Shown in pieces: positions 52,301 through 59,810 of a DNA stretch of 64,000 nucleotides. A program made the translations under genes and the position numbers. Source of the stretch: DATBLE01 sp963719325 (GTDB lineage: Bacteria; Actinomycetota; Thermoleophilia; Gaiellales; Gaiellaceae); NCBI GenBank assembly GCA_963719325.1, contig CAVRBW010000002.1, positions 48,964 to 112,963 on the forward strand, in the 5' to 3' direction. Position 1 is the first letter of the stretch, and each line of letters starts with the position of its first letter. The notes under the pieces were generated by a model. The model was not told where the DNA came from, did not search any database, and was given only the letters and a program-made list of their open reading frames with translations.

Positions 52301-52879
52301 ATGCCTGTGCTCGAAGAGGTCCTCGCCGCGAACAGGGACTACGTCGCCACATTCGGCGACAAGGGCAACCTGGCGGTCCCGCCGGCCCGGCGCTTCGCGA
52401 TCCTCACCTGCATGGACGCTCGCCTCGATCCGGCCAAGTTCGCCGGCCTGAAGGAAGGAGACGCCCACGTCATCCGTAATGCGGGCGGCCGCGCCAGCGA
52501 CGACGCGATCCGTTCCCTCGTCATCTCCTACAAGCTCCTCGGCACGGCCGAGTGGTTCGTGATCCACCACTCGGACTGCGGCATGGAGTTCTTCACGAAC
52601 GACGTGATGGGCGATCTGCTCGCCCAGAGCCTCGAGACGGCGGCGCTCGGCCCGGACGGCTTCCACGACGTCGGAACCGGCCCCGGATCGACCGCCGGCC
52701 GAGCCATCGACTGGCTCACGATCGCCGACCGCACGCAGAGCGTCGTCGACGACGTCAGCCGTATTCGCAACCACCCCCTCGTACCCTCGAGCATCCCGAT
52801 CTACGGCTACGTCTACGACGTCCGGACCGGAGCTCTCGAAGAAGTGGCCGACGCCACCCAGGCAGGCCGCCCCAGCTGA
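52301..52879 (+). CDS. Beta-carbonic anhydrase-like protein
   Basis: 192 residues. ILTCMDARLDPAKFAGLKEG gives Cys and Asp-Arg, and VIHHSDCGMEFFTND gives His and Cys of the zinc site, in the compact beta-CA layout. HVIRNAGGRASDDAIRSLVI is the conserved stretch between. Members of this branch hydrate CO2 or, in some, lack activity. AAGAAGGAG precedes the ATG. Confidence 0.9.
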   Translation: MPVLEEVLAANRDYVATFGDKGNLAVPPARRFAILTCMDARLDPAKFAGLKEGDAHVIRNAGGRASDDAIRSLVISYKLLGTAEWFVIHHSDCGMEFFTNDVMGDLLAQSLETAALGPDGFHDVGTGPGSTAGRAIDWLTIADRTQSVVDDVSRIRNHPLVPSSIPIYGYVYDVRTGALEEVADATQAGRPS

Positions 52880-52894
52880 TCACCAGGATCGGGC

Positions 52895-52932
52895 GCCGGT
52901 GCCCGCCGGGAGTGCCGGACGGGCACCGGCGA
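52895..52932. terminator. Bidirectional hairpin
   Basis: Perfect 12-bp stem CGCCGGTGCCCG and complement with a 14-base loop between convergent genes. Confidence 0.7.
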
Positions 52933-52938
52933 TTCCCG

Positions 52939-53250
52939 CTAGCTCAGCGTGTCGTGAAGCTCGTACCAGTAGTCGGCCGTGGGCGGCGTGAAGTCGCCCT
53001 CGCCTGCTTCGGCCATGAACCGCTCGAGGATCGGGGTGAGCTGCTCGTCGATAAACCGCTGACCGGCCTCGCGGCTCTCCCAGACGTCGAAGATCCGGAA
53101 CACGCCTTTGTCGTGGTCGAATCCGGCGGTGTGGACGATCAGACCGTCGGGCGCCGCGTCGAGGTTGAGCGCCTTGGAGACGGCGTCGTAGTTGGTCGTG
53201 CTGGTGTCGCCGTCGACGATCGGGAACTCTTGGATGTAGGCAATGGCCAT
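52939..53250 (-). CDS. ABM-like small protein
   Basis: 103 residues from ATG 53250, with AAGGAGTG upstream. AIAYIQEFPIVDGDTSTTNY, GVFRIFDVWESREAGQRFID and EQLTPILERFM match small dimeric alpha-beta barrel proteins. The same family type as the decayed gene at 39595. Function unknown. Confidence 0.78.
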   Translation of the reverse strand: MAIAYIQEFPIVDGDTSTTNYDAVSKALNLDAAPDGLIVHTAGFDHDKGVFRIFDVWESREAGQRFIDEQLTPILERFMAEAGEGDFTPPTADYWYELHDTLS

Positions 53251-53382
53251 CGTGCACTCCTTGGGTCGCGGGCCTGGATCGTAGACCACCGACGGCGGTG
53301 CGGACCCTCAGTCGTGACACACCCCACCGCACAGCGGACTGACGGTTTGTGGCACCGGCCGGAGAAATCGTAGACTCGCACC

Positions 53383-53922
53383 GTGCCCGAGGCGCAGCTC
53401 GAAGACTCCGGCTCCGGCCTAGCGCCCGCCGGCAACGGCTGGTTCGTCGTCAACGTCCGCGACGCCGAGTGGTGGACGTCGGAGGCGTTCGGTTCAGGTT
53501 GTGGGTTCGAGAGCCGCGAGCTCGATTTCCCACAGCTCGGCATCAACCTCAGCGTCGTCGAGCCGGGGGAGTCGAACTGCCTCTACCACTCCGAGTCGCA
53601 GCAGGAGGCGTTCCTCGTGCTGTCCGGCGAGTGCAAGCTGCTCGTCGAGGGCGAGGAGCGGCTCCTCCGCTCGTGGGACTTCTTCCACTGCCCCGCCGGC
53701 ACGGAGCACGTCTTCGTGGGCGCCGGCGACGGCCCGTGCGTGATCCTGATGGCCGGCGCCCGCTCGAAGGACGAGCAGTTGCTCTATCCGGTGTCGGAGC
53801 TGGCGGCGCGCTACGGCGCGAGCGCGGAGGAGGAGACGCCGGACCCGAAGCAGGCGTACGCGCGCTTCCCGCGGCCTCAGCGGGCGCGGCCGGCGTACTG
53901 GGACCGCCTGCCCTGGGGCTAA
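53383..53922 (+). CDS. Cupin-family protein, paralogue D
   Basis: 179 residues. SGSGLAPAGNGWFVVNVRDA, YHSESQQEAFLVLSGECKLL, HCPAGTEHVFVGAGDGPCVI and DRLPWG align end to end with 30286/41422/55103. The DNA is much less similar and no array repeat borders it. It may be the resident source of the mobile copies. Confidence 0.85.
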   Translation: MPEAQLEDSGSGLAPAGNGWFVVNVRDAEWWTSEAFGSGCGFESRELDFPQLGINLSVVEPGESNCLYHSESQQEAFLVLSGECKLLVEGEERLLRSWDFFHCPAGTEHVFVGAGDGPCVILMAGARSKDEQLLYPVSELAARYGASAEEETPDPKQAYARFPRPQRARPAYWDRLPWG

Positions 53923-53938
53923 CGAGTCCCAGCCAGAT

Positions 53939-54445
53939 CTACGGCGCGTGATAGCCGGGGGGCGGTTCGACGCCAAAGCGCTCTTGCAGGAGTCGGATCT
54001 CCTCGTGGTCCTTGTCTGTCAGCTCGTAGCCGGCGTGCACGCGCATCTGGAGCTCGGGCGTCAGGCATCGCACCTGCCTACCGGCGATGTGGCCGATGCC
54101 GGCTAACCCCGTCGCCGGGTAGGTCCAGGTCTTCCCCTCGTCCATCTGGTAGATGCCGTCTCCTCGTTCGTCGAAGGTCACCGGGTGTACGTCGACCTGA
54201 CGGCCGTCAGGGTCCACGAGCTCGAAGCTGAGAGGCGCCTCGCGGTGCTGGAAGGTGTAGCCCTGCTGCCTCAGCACGTCCTGCAATCGTCCGACATCGC
54301 GCATCTCGACGACCACGTCCAGGTCGTCATGCGAGCGTGTCTGTTCGCCCAGAAGCGCATCGACGCCCCAGCCTCCATCCACCCAGACCTGCACACCGGC
54401 CGCGTCCAGGGCATCGAGCAGTCTGACAAGCTCTTCAGCGGCCAT
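53939..54445 (-). CDS. Aminoglycoside/lincosamide-type nucleotidyltransferase
   Basis: 168 residues from ATG 54445 (a longer start at 54535 exists). VWVDGGWGVDALLGEQTRSH and DDLDVVVEMRD form the GGWG...DDLD catalytic loop of ANT(2'')/LinB-like enzymes. GRQVDVHPVTF continues it. It could inactivate an antibiotic, but sequence alone cannot show resistance. Confidence 0.82.
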   Translation of the reverse strand: MAAEELVRLLDALDAAGVQVWVDGGWGVDALLGEQTRSHDDLDVVVEMRDVGRLQDVLRQQGYTFQHREAPLSFELVDPDGRQVDVHPVTFDERGDGIYQMDEGKTWTYPATGLAGIGHIAGRQVRCLTPELQMRVHAGYELTDKDHEEIRLLQERFGVEPPPGYHAP

Positions 54446-54557
54446 CTCCGTGTGAGGACTCCGTCCGCGTCCGGCTCGCGTTTCGGAATGTGCTTCAGGC
54501 AGCCTTGCTTGTTCCATGGGATCGAATCCGCTCATGATGGCTCACGCGATTTGTCGT

Positions 54558-55005
54558 CTATTTTGACAACACTGGAGGTGGTCCTAGTGCCGCGAGCGAG
54601 CTCGAGGAAGTCGGGAATCGAACCCACGCGGCATTCCCAGAGGAGTTACCGGCAGACGTCGGCCGAGCCCACTCTTGCCTGACGATATCGACCGAGATCT
54701 CCACCGCCGGAACCGTTCCCCTGTTCTCGAGCCAGTGTGTGGTGCTCTTATCCTCGGGCCAGCCCACCCGCGTCCCTAGTCCGTAGCGACCCATTGAGGT
54801 CGATGATCGTTCCTTCCAGTATGTAGACGATGCCTGGTCTGTCTTCATGGTCGTGAATCGGGCCGAAGACGCCTCCAGGCTCGATGGTCACCATCCGCAT
54901 TCGAAGTTGGCGCCCTGCCATGCCCTCGATCTCAGGGCCAAGGTCAACCGCTGCAAGTAGCTCCGCCGTAACACCTTTCGTCTCAGGTGCCGCTTCGGTG
55001 CTCAT
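54558..55005 (-). pseudogene. Cupin gene, frameshifted with altered 3' end
   Basis: From ATG 55005 (GAGGAGAG upstream): VTAELLAAVDLGPEIEGMAG, FGPIHDHEDRPGIVYILEGT. The frame then shifts near 54790 to YGLGTRVGWPEDKSTTHWLE and PAVEISVDIVRQ. The tail after that runs through a tRNA-T-arm-like sequence (54609-54625) and is not native. Gene probably inactive. Confidence 0.7.
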
Positions 55006-55032
55006 CGTGCTCTCCTCTTTGCCTCCTAGACC

Positions 55033-55063
55033 GCTCAAGGGACATCCCCGCACGCTCGCCCAC
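55033..55063 (+). repeat. Array repeat 20
   Basis: Core GACATCCCCGCACGCTCGCC. It lies upstream of the third mobile cupin copy. Confidence 0.8.
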
Positions 55064-55102
55064 GTGAGGCAGGCGTCCCTTTGGACTGTGAGAATCTGGT
55101 TC

Positions 55103-55648
55103 GTGAACGAAGCGAGGCTCGAGGATGCGGGCTCCGGGCTTGCCCCGGTCACGGAGGGTTGGTTCGTCGTGAATCTGCGGGATGCCGAGTGGTTCTCTTC
55201 GGAGACGAGGGGCGCGGCGTGTTGGTTCGCCAACGAGTACGGCGAACGTCCGATCGAGATCCCGCAATTGGGGATCAACGTGACGGTCCTTGAGCCGGGG
55301 CAGAGCGGCGTCTATCACGCGGAGGCGAATCAGGAGGCGTTCCTCATCCTCGCCGGTGAGTGCAGGCTGCTCGTGGAGGGCGCGGAGCGACTCCTCCGAC
55401 CCTGGGACTTCTTTCATTCGCCTCCCTGGACTGAGCACGCGTTCGTGGGAGCGGGTGACCGGCCGTGCGCGATTCTGATGGTTGGCGCACACGTAAGCCC
55501 CGAAGTGCGGTATCCCGTGTCAGGCCTCGCCGCGCGCTACGGCGCAAGTGTGGAGAAGGAGACATCCGATCCGGAGCAGGTCTACGCGACGGCCGAAAGA
55601 TTCCAGCGAGAGCGGCCGCCGTTCTGGTCACGCTTGCCCTGGGGCTAG
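55103..55648 (+). CDS. Cupin-family protein, paralogue C
   Basis: 181 residues from GTG 55103. Closely related to copies A and B, with scattered changes (GWFVVNLRDAEWFSSETRGA, AFLILAGECRLLVEGAERLL). Upstream and downstream DNA is also related right up to the repeats. Between repeats 20 and 21. Confidence 0.85.
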   Translation: MNEARLEDAGSGLAPVTEGWFVVNLRDAEWFSSETRGAACWFANEYGERPIEIPQLGINVTVLEPGQSGVYHAEANQEAFLILAGECRLLVEGAERLLRPWDFFHSPPWTEHAFVGAGDRPCAILMVGAHVSPEVRYPVSGLAARYGASVEKETSDPEQVYATAERFQRERPPFWSRLPWG

Positions 55649-55664
55649 AGCCGTTCGCCGTAGC

Positions 55665-55695
55665 CGTCAGGCGTCATTCCCGAACGCTGGCCCAG
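55665..55695 (+). repeat. Array repeat 21
   Basis: Core GTCATTCCCGAACGCTGGCC. Its left half equals repeats 3 and 14 (after cupins A and B); its right half leads into the cupin-TPR cassette. Confidence 0.85.
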
Positions 55696-55787
55696 CGGGC
55701 CGTGTCCCCGCTGGACCTGGCGAGCCGGGTGACGGCAGTACGATCGACGAGATTCCCGCGACCCGCGCAACTCGGAGGTGAATACGG

Positions 55788-56426
55788 ATGAACGACAACC
55801 CGACGTGGCAGATCGCGCACCTCGGCGACATCGAGCGGCGCGGCAGAGATATTCCGGTGCGCGAGCACCTCGGAATCCGAGCATTCGGGATCAACGCCTA
55901 CGCGCCCGCCGAGGACGGCGTGCTGATCAACGAGCACTACGAGGCCGGGTCAGGCCAGGAGGAGCTGTACATCGTGCTCGACGGGAAGGCGACCTTCGAG
56001 GTCGACGGCGAGGCATTCGACGCGCCGCCAGGAACACTCGTGTTCGTCCGGCCGGAGTCGCGGCGGAAGGCGACCGGGGAAGGAACCATCCTCGCTATCG
56101 GCGCCACACCCGGCGAGGCGTACCAGGGGGTCGACTGGGGTGAGGCGTGGCCGTTTCACAGTCAGTCGATGACCGCCTACGGTGAGCAGCGCTACGGCGA
56201 CGCGCAGGAAGCGGTACGCGCTGCCCTCCAGCACATGCCTGACCACGCGGGCTTGCACTACAACTACGCGTGCTTCGCAACGCTCGCCGGGGACACCGGC
56301 GACGAGACGTTTGACCACCTCCGACGGTCCGTCGAGCTGCTCCCACGGTTCCGCGAAGACGCGCGCAGAGACGACGACTTCGCCGCCATACGCGACGACC
56401 CGCGGTTCGAGGAAGCTCTTCGCTGA
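55788..56426 (+). CDS. Cupin protein with TPR-like helices, paralogue 2
   Basis: 212 residues, very close to 44975-45613 (YEAGSGQEELYIVLDGKATF, ALQHMPDHAGLHYNYACFAT). Coding, upstream and first downstream bases match, then similarity ends about 25 bases after the stop without a repeat. Confidence 0.85.
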   Translation: MNDNPTWQIAHLGDIERRGRDIPVREHLGIRAFGINAYAPAEDGVLINEHYEAGSGQEELYIVLDGKATFEVDGEAFDAPPGTLVFVRPESRRKATGEGTILAIGATPGEAYQGVDWGEAWPFHSQSMTAYGEQRYGDAQEAVRAALQHMPDHAGLHYNYACFATLAGDTGDETFDHLRRSVELLPRFREDARRDDDFAAIRDDPRFEEALR

Positions 56427-56605
56427 GCGCGTACGTCTCGACAGAGGAGTTGAGCCGGGCTCCGATCGTCCATCGCGCAAGTCTCGCACGGGAGCACGAG
56501 CGGGACGCGAGCGTGATGCCCTGGGCCACTTCCCGGGTGTTGGCCATTTTCGCCGGAATAGGCAACGCGCTGGAGTGCGCCGGCCGGACGGTCTCGCGGT
56601 CGGAG

Positions 56606-58283
56606 TTATGGTGGCGGAGAGGCGCTGCTGATCACTGCTGACAACGCTTCGGCGTCGAGGGGCAGGACGGTGAGCTCGGGTGGTGGCCGGCGGACGAAGC
56701 CGTCGATGAGCAGCATGTCTTCGGCCTGGCCGCTCGTCAGAGGTTCGTGTTGCTCGGGGGGCGCGCGGGCGATCGCGATGCCGGCGTTGATCTCCAGCTC
56801 GGGCGCCCGGCCCTGGTGGGAGCGTGCGAGTCGCGCACACGGCTCCCCCGTGGACGAAGAAGGCTTTCCGCCAGCCTGGGGTGAGGGCGGGCGCGATCAG
56901 GCAGGCGCTCAGGGTGCGGAGCTGTTCGAGCCGGCGGAGCCGCTGGAGGAGCTGCTCGAGCGCGTTGATGCGGTCGCGGAGACGGGCCGCTTCTTCGTAG
57001 CGGAGGCTTTCGGTCAGGTCGGCCAGTCGCTGCCGGAGACGGGGCAGCGGGCCTCCGTCGAGGAGATGCTCGAGCTCGTCGAGGGTGGCGTTGGCGAGCG
57101 CGCGCGCTGCGAGCTGGGCCTGCCGGCGGCTGCCGATGGGGCCGAGCTCGGTCGGGGTCTTGGTGACGACGAACTGGTCGCCTCGACGCTTCAGGTAGAG
57201 ACCGTGGTCGGGTCGTCGGCTGCGGGAGTTGGCGGGCGGCTGCAGTTCGCGGATCAACCGGAGCTCCTCGAGCGCGGCCTCGAGCTCGGAGCCGAGGACG
57301 CGCCATTCGATCCGCTCGAGGGCGAGGAGCGCCGCCTCTACGGACGGACGCTGGCGTTCGCTCTGGAAGTAGGAGCGCAGGCGGGCGCGCAGGTCGCGGG
57401 CGCGGCCGACGTAGAGCACCTGGTCGTGCCGGTCGCGGAACAGGTACACGCCCGGCCGGGGCGGTGCCCCGCGGATGAGCGGGCGCTTGCCGTGCACGCG
57501 TCGTTTGCGCGGCGCGGCGAGGGTGCGCAGCTCGGAGAGGCGGCGGGCACCCAGCTCCTGGGCGAGCCCGATCAGCCGCACGAGCACCTGCGCGGTCGCC
57601 TCCGCGTCCGGCAGCGCTCGGTGGCAGGGAGTGGTTGCCACCCCGAAGAAGTGGGCGAGCGACGCGAGGCTGACCCGGTGCACGCGGCCATCGAGCAGGC
57701 GGCGGGCGAGCGCCGCGGTGCAAAGAGGCGGCTCCGCCAGCCGGCCGCTTTCGCGCCGCCGCAGCTGCCGCTCGAGGAAGCGCTGGTCGAAGCGGGCGTT
57801 GTGCGCAACCAGCGGTGCCTCGGCGGCAAAGACGATGAAGCGGCCGAGCACGGTCGAGACGCCGGGCGCGTGCCGCAAGTCGCGCTCGCGCAACCCGGTC
57901 AGACGGGCAACCGGCTGCGGGAGCGGAACGCCCGGATCGACAAGGGACTGGAAGCTGTCGACCAGCTCGAGCGCCTGGACGCGGACCGCGCCCAGCTCGC
58001 AGATCCGGCTGGTCTGCGCCGAGAGCCCGGTCGTCTCCAGGTCGAAGACCACGAACTCCGCCTCCTCCAGCAACGGGTCCGGCGCGCCCGCGAGCGCCAC
58101 GGTCGCCCCCGTGCAGAGGACCCGGCTGTCGCCGGCGCACACCTCGGCCACGAGCGAGGAGGCGAGCCCCGCCGGGATCGTGCGCGTCGCAAACAGGACC
58201 CGCGCCGCGTCGACCACGGATAGCGAGCCCCGCTCCTCCAGCGCCCCCACGAGCCGATCCAGACCGTCCAGTGCGAGCTGCAC
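56606..58283 (-). CDS. DEDDh exonuclease plus GIY-YIG/UVR (UvrC-like) protein, frameshift near end
   Basis: About 560 residues. FVVFDLETTGLSAQTSRICE, LVAHNARFDQRFLERQL and CHRALPDAEATAQVL form a DnaQ-type 3'-5' exonuclease. PGVYLFRDRHDQVLYVGRAR is a GIY-YIG domain, and RYEEAARLRDRINALEQLL is a UVR helix pair for UvrB binding. Near 56815-56830 the frame shifts; continuing in the other frame gives PELEINAGIAIARAPPEQHE to a stop at 56606. Start GTG 58283 sits just after a TATAC-like -10; ATG 58304 lies inside the SOS box. Probably a damage-induced repair nuclease. Confidence 0.82.
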
Positions 58284-58297
58284 CCGACGTATAAAAG

Positions 58298-58311
58298 CGA
58301 ACATACGTTCG
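58298..58311. promoter_or_regulatory. LexA (SOS) box
   Basis: CGAACATACGTTCG, a perfect match to the Gram-positive/actinobacterial consensus CGAACNNNNGTTCG. It lies between the exonuclease gene and the divergent dinB remnant, so it could have served both. Confidence 0.85.
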
Positions 58312-58330
58312 ATCGACAAACACCCGCGTG

Positions 58331-58497
58331 ATGACGGCGGGCGACGATGCCGCACGCCGTCGCTGACGCATTCTTCGCCTCCGTCGAGCAGCGCAACAGC
58401 CATGCGTCGGGTACGGCCAGGTTCGATTTACCGCGCCGATGTGGCAATCGATTGGTTCAACCAAGCCGATGGAGGCGGCGGGACTCGAACCCGCGCC
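58331..58497. repeat. Direct repeat copy 1 (dinB start plus tmRNA 3' end)
   Basis: About 167 bases closely matching 60639-60808. It includes TGTGGCAATCGATTGGTTCA (identical in both) and the last 28 bases of tmRNA (T-arm and acceptor strand, minus strand, 58470-58497). After 58497 the match ends. Confidence 0.8.
58347..58420 (+). pseudogene. dinB: N-terminal fragment of DNA polymerase IV (DinB)
   Basis: ATG 58347 encodes PHAVADAFFASVEQR, the first catalytic motif of Y-family polymerases. The rest of the gene is absent. The same fragment (ILHAVADAFFASVEQRDERR) occurs in repeat copy 2 at 60656-60718. Its place opposite the SOS box fits a former damage-inducible gene. Confidence 0.65.
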
Positions 58498-58527
58498 ACG
58501 TTCCTTCAGGCCGTCCCGCGTCGCCGG

Positions 58528-59268
58528 CTAACCCGTCAGGTATCGATAGCCGACCTCACCCGACGCTTCGTCGATAGGGCGGTGCGGCATCTCGCTCGCT
58601 TGCTCCCACTCCTCGAACCGCGACGCGTAGAACGCGTTAAGGAGGATCACGAACCGCTCGTACGTGACCTGCTCGATGAAGAACGCCACGTACGTCTCCT
58701 TGAGCGTTTCGACGACCTCGACGAGACAACCGACGTTCGCCTCGCCGCCCACGACCGCGCGCTTCTCCGTCCCCGGCTCCAAGCGAGCTTCGGCCAGGAG
58801 CGCCTGAGCATCGCCGTGAACGAGGTCAACGAATCGCTCGTCGCGTTCGGCGAAGAGCACCTCGTAGTCGACGGCGGCCGGCTTGATCCGCTTCGCAGCG
58901 ATCAGTTCGGGGAAGTGCTTCTTGAAGGGATCGTCGGCTGCCCCCGAGCGATGCCTGCCGTGATAGGCGCAGAGCCAAACCACTCTCTCGACTCGGTCCC
59001 ACCAGGTCGCGCCACGATGGTCGTGGCCGTAGCCGAGCCGCCGGATAGTGTCCTCGTCGGCTTCCGGTCCGACCGTCTTTCCGGCGTCGGGATCGGTCGC
59101 CCGGTCCTTGATCAAGGCCTTGACGATCGGATGGTCGAGTAAGTCGTCGATCAGCGTGTCACGGGGCGTCTCGAGATCCTCCTCGAGACAGCGTGCCGTG
59201 ATGCGCAGCTCATGGTTGGCGAGGACGTACGAGCCGCGGATGGCGGTGTTGATGTGCGACTCCGACAC
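58528..59268 (-). CDS. Unknown protein downstream of an RHH protein
   Basis: 246 residues. NHELRITARCLEEDLETPRD, WWDRVERVVWLCAYHGRHRS, FVDLVHGDAQALLAEARLEP and YERFVILLNAFYASRFEEWE show no domain I recognise. The centre has HDHRG and CAYHGRH, which could be metal sites. It starts 29 bases after the RHH gene and is likely co-transcribed. Toxin or effector of a two-gene module is one reading. Confidence 0.6.
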   Translation of the reverse strand: MSESHINTAIRGSYVLANHELRITARCLEEDLETPRDTLIDDLLDHPIVKALIKDRATDPDAGKTVGPEADEDTIRRLGYGHDHRGATWWDRVERVVWLCAYHGRHRSGAADDPFKKHFPELIAAKRIKPAAVDYEVLFAERDERFVDLVHGDAQALLAEARLEPGTEKRAVVGGEANVGCLVEVVETLKETYVAFFIEQVTYERFVILLNAFYASRFEEWEQASEMPHRPIDEASGEVGYRYLTG

Positions 59269-59297
59269 GATCGCGGAGTCTAGGTCCAGCGTCGGAC

Positions 59298-59558
59298 TCA
59301 GCCGGCGGCGCGCGCGGCGGCTGCCTTGGCCCGAGCCGATCGCGTCTGACGTGCGAACTCGAGGAGACCCTCGCGGTCACCGCGACGGACGAGGTCGGCG
59401 ACGTGATCGAAGTCCGCCGAGATGGCCGCGCGGTGGCGCTTGGAGAACTCCGACCACGCCTGAGCCAGCATGTCGCCCGGGGTCTTGCCGCGCATCCCGG
59501 CGACGGCCTTCACATCGGCCAGGACGGCTTCGTCGATCCGCACGACGGCGGTGCTCAA
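59298..59558 (-). CDS. Small RHH-like DNA-binding protein (possible antitoxin)
   Basis: 86 residues. AVVRIDEAVLADVKAVAGMR with GKTPGDMLAQAWSEFSKRHR is the beta-strand plus two helices of a ribbon-helix-helix protein. The C-terminal half is charged and helical. An overlapping palindrome lies 50 bases upstream as a likely own operator. First gene of the pair. Confidence 0.65.
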   Translation of the reverse strand: MSTAVVRIDEAVLADVKAVAGMRGKTPGDMLAQAWSEFSKRHRAAISADFDHVADLVRRGDREGLLEFARQTRSARAKAAAARAAG

Positions 59559-59607
59559 ATAGCACTCCTTTCAACAGTCACGGCCTCGTGATACCCAGGT
59601 CGAGTAG

Positions 59608-59624
59608 CAGTGTAACACTGTTAC
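59608..59624. promoter_or_regulatory. Overlapping palindromes upstream of the RHH gene
   Basis: CAGTGT-A-ACACTG (59608-59620) and GTAACA-C-TGTTAC (59612-59624) are both perfect and share nine bases. This spacing suits two RHH dimers. The minus-strand TTACACT may be the -10 box. Confidence 0.65.
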
Positions 59625-59810
59625 CGACTTCTGTCGACCCTCCTTGCCGAAGACCGATCGCTCGATCCGGGTCGACCGGCCGCCCGCCCTCCTCGCCTCA
59701 CTCCCCAACCGTGGCGAACCGCCTGGTCATCTCGTCGGCCGCCTCGAAGTCCACGCCGAAGTTCCATTGGAGTGCTGCGGAGATGGTCTCGGCGTGCTGA
59801 AGCACCTACG

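Noticed and set aside
53939..54445. Antibiotic resistance gene
   Set aside because: The nucleotidyltransferase fold is clear, but the drug target cannot be assigned from sequence alone.
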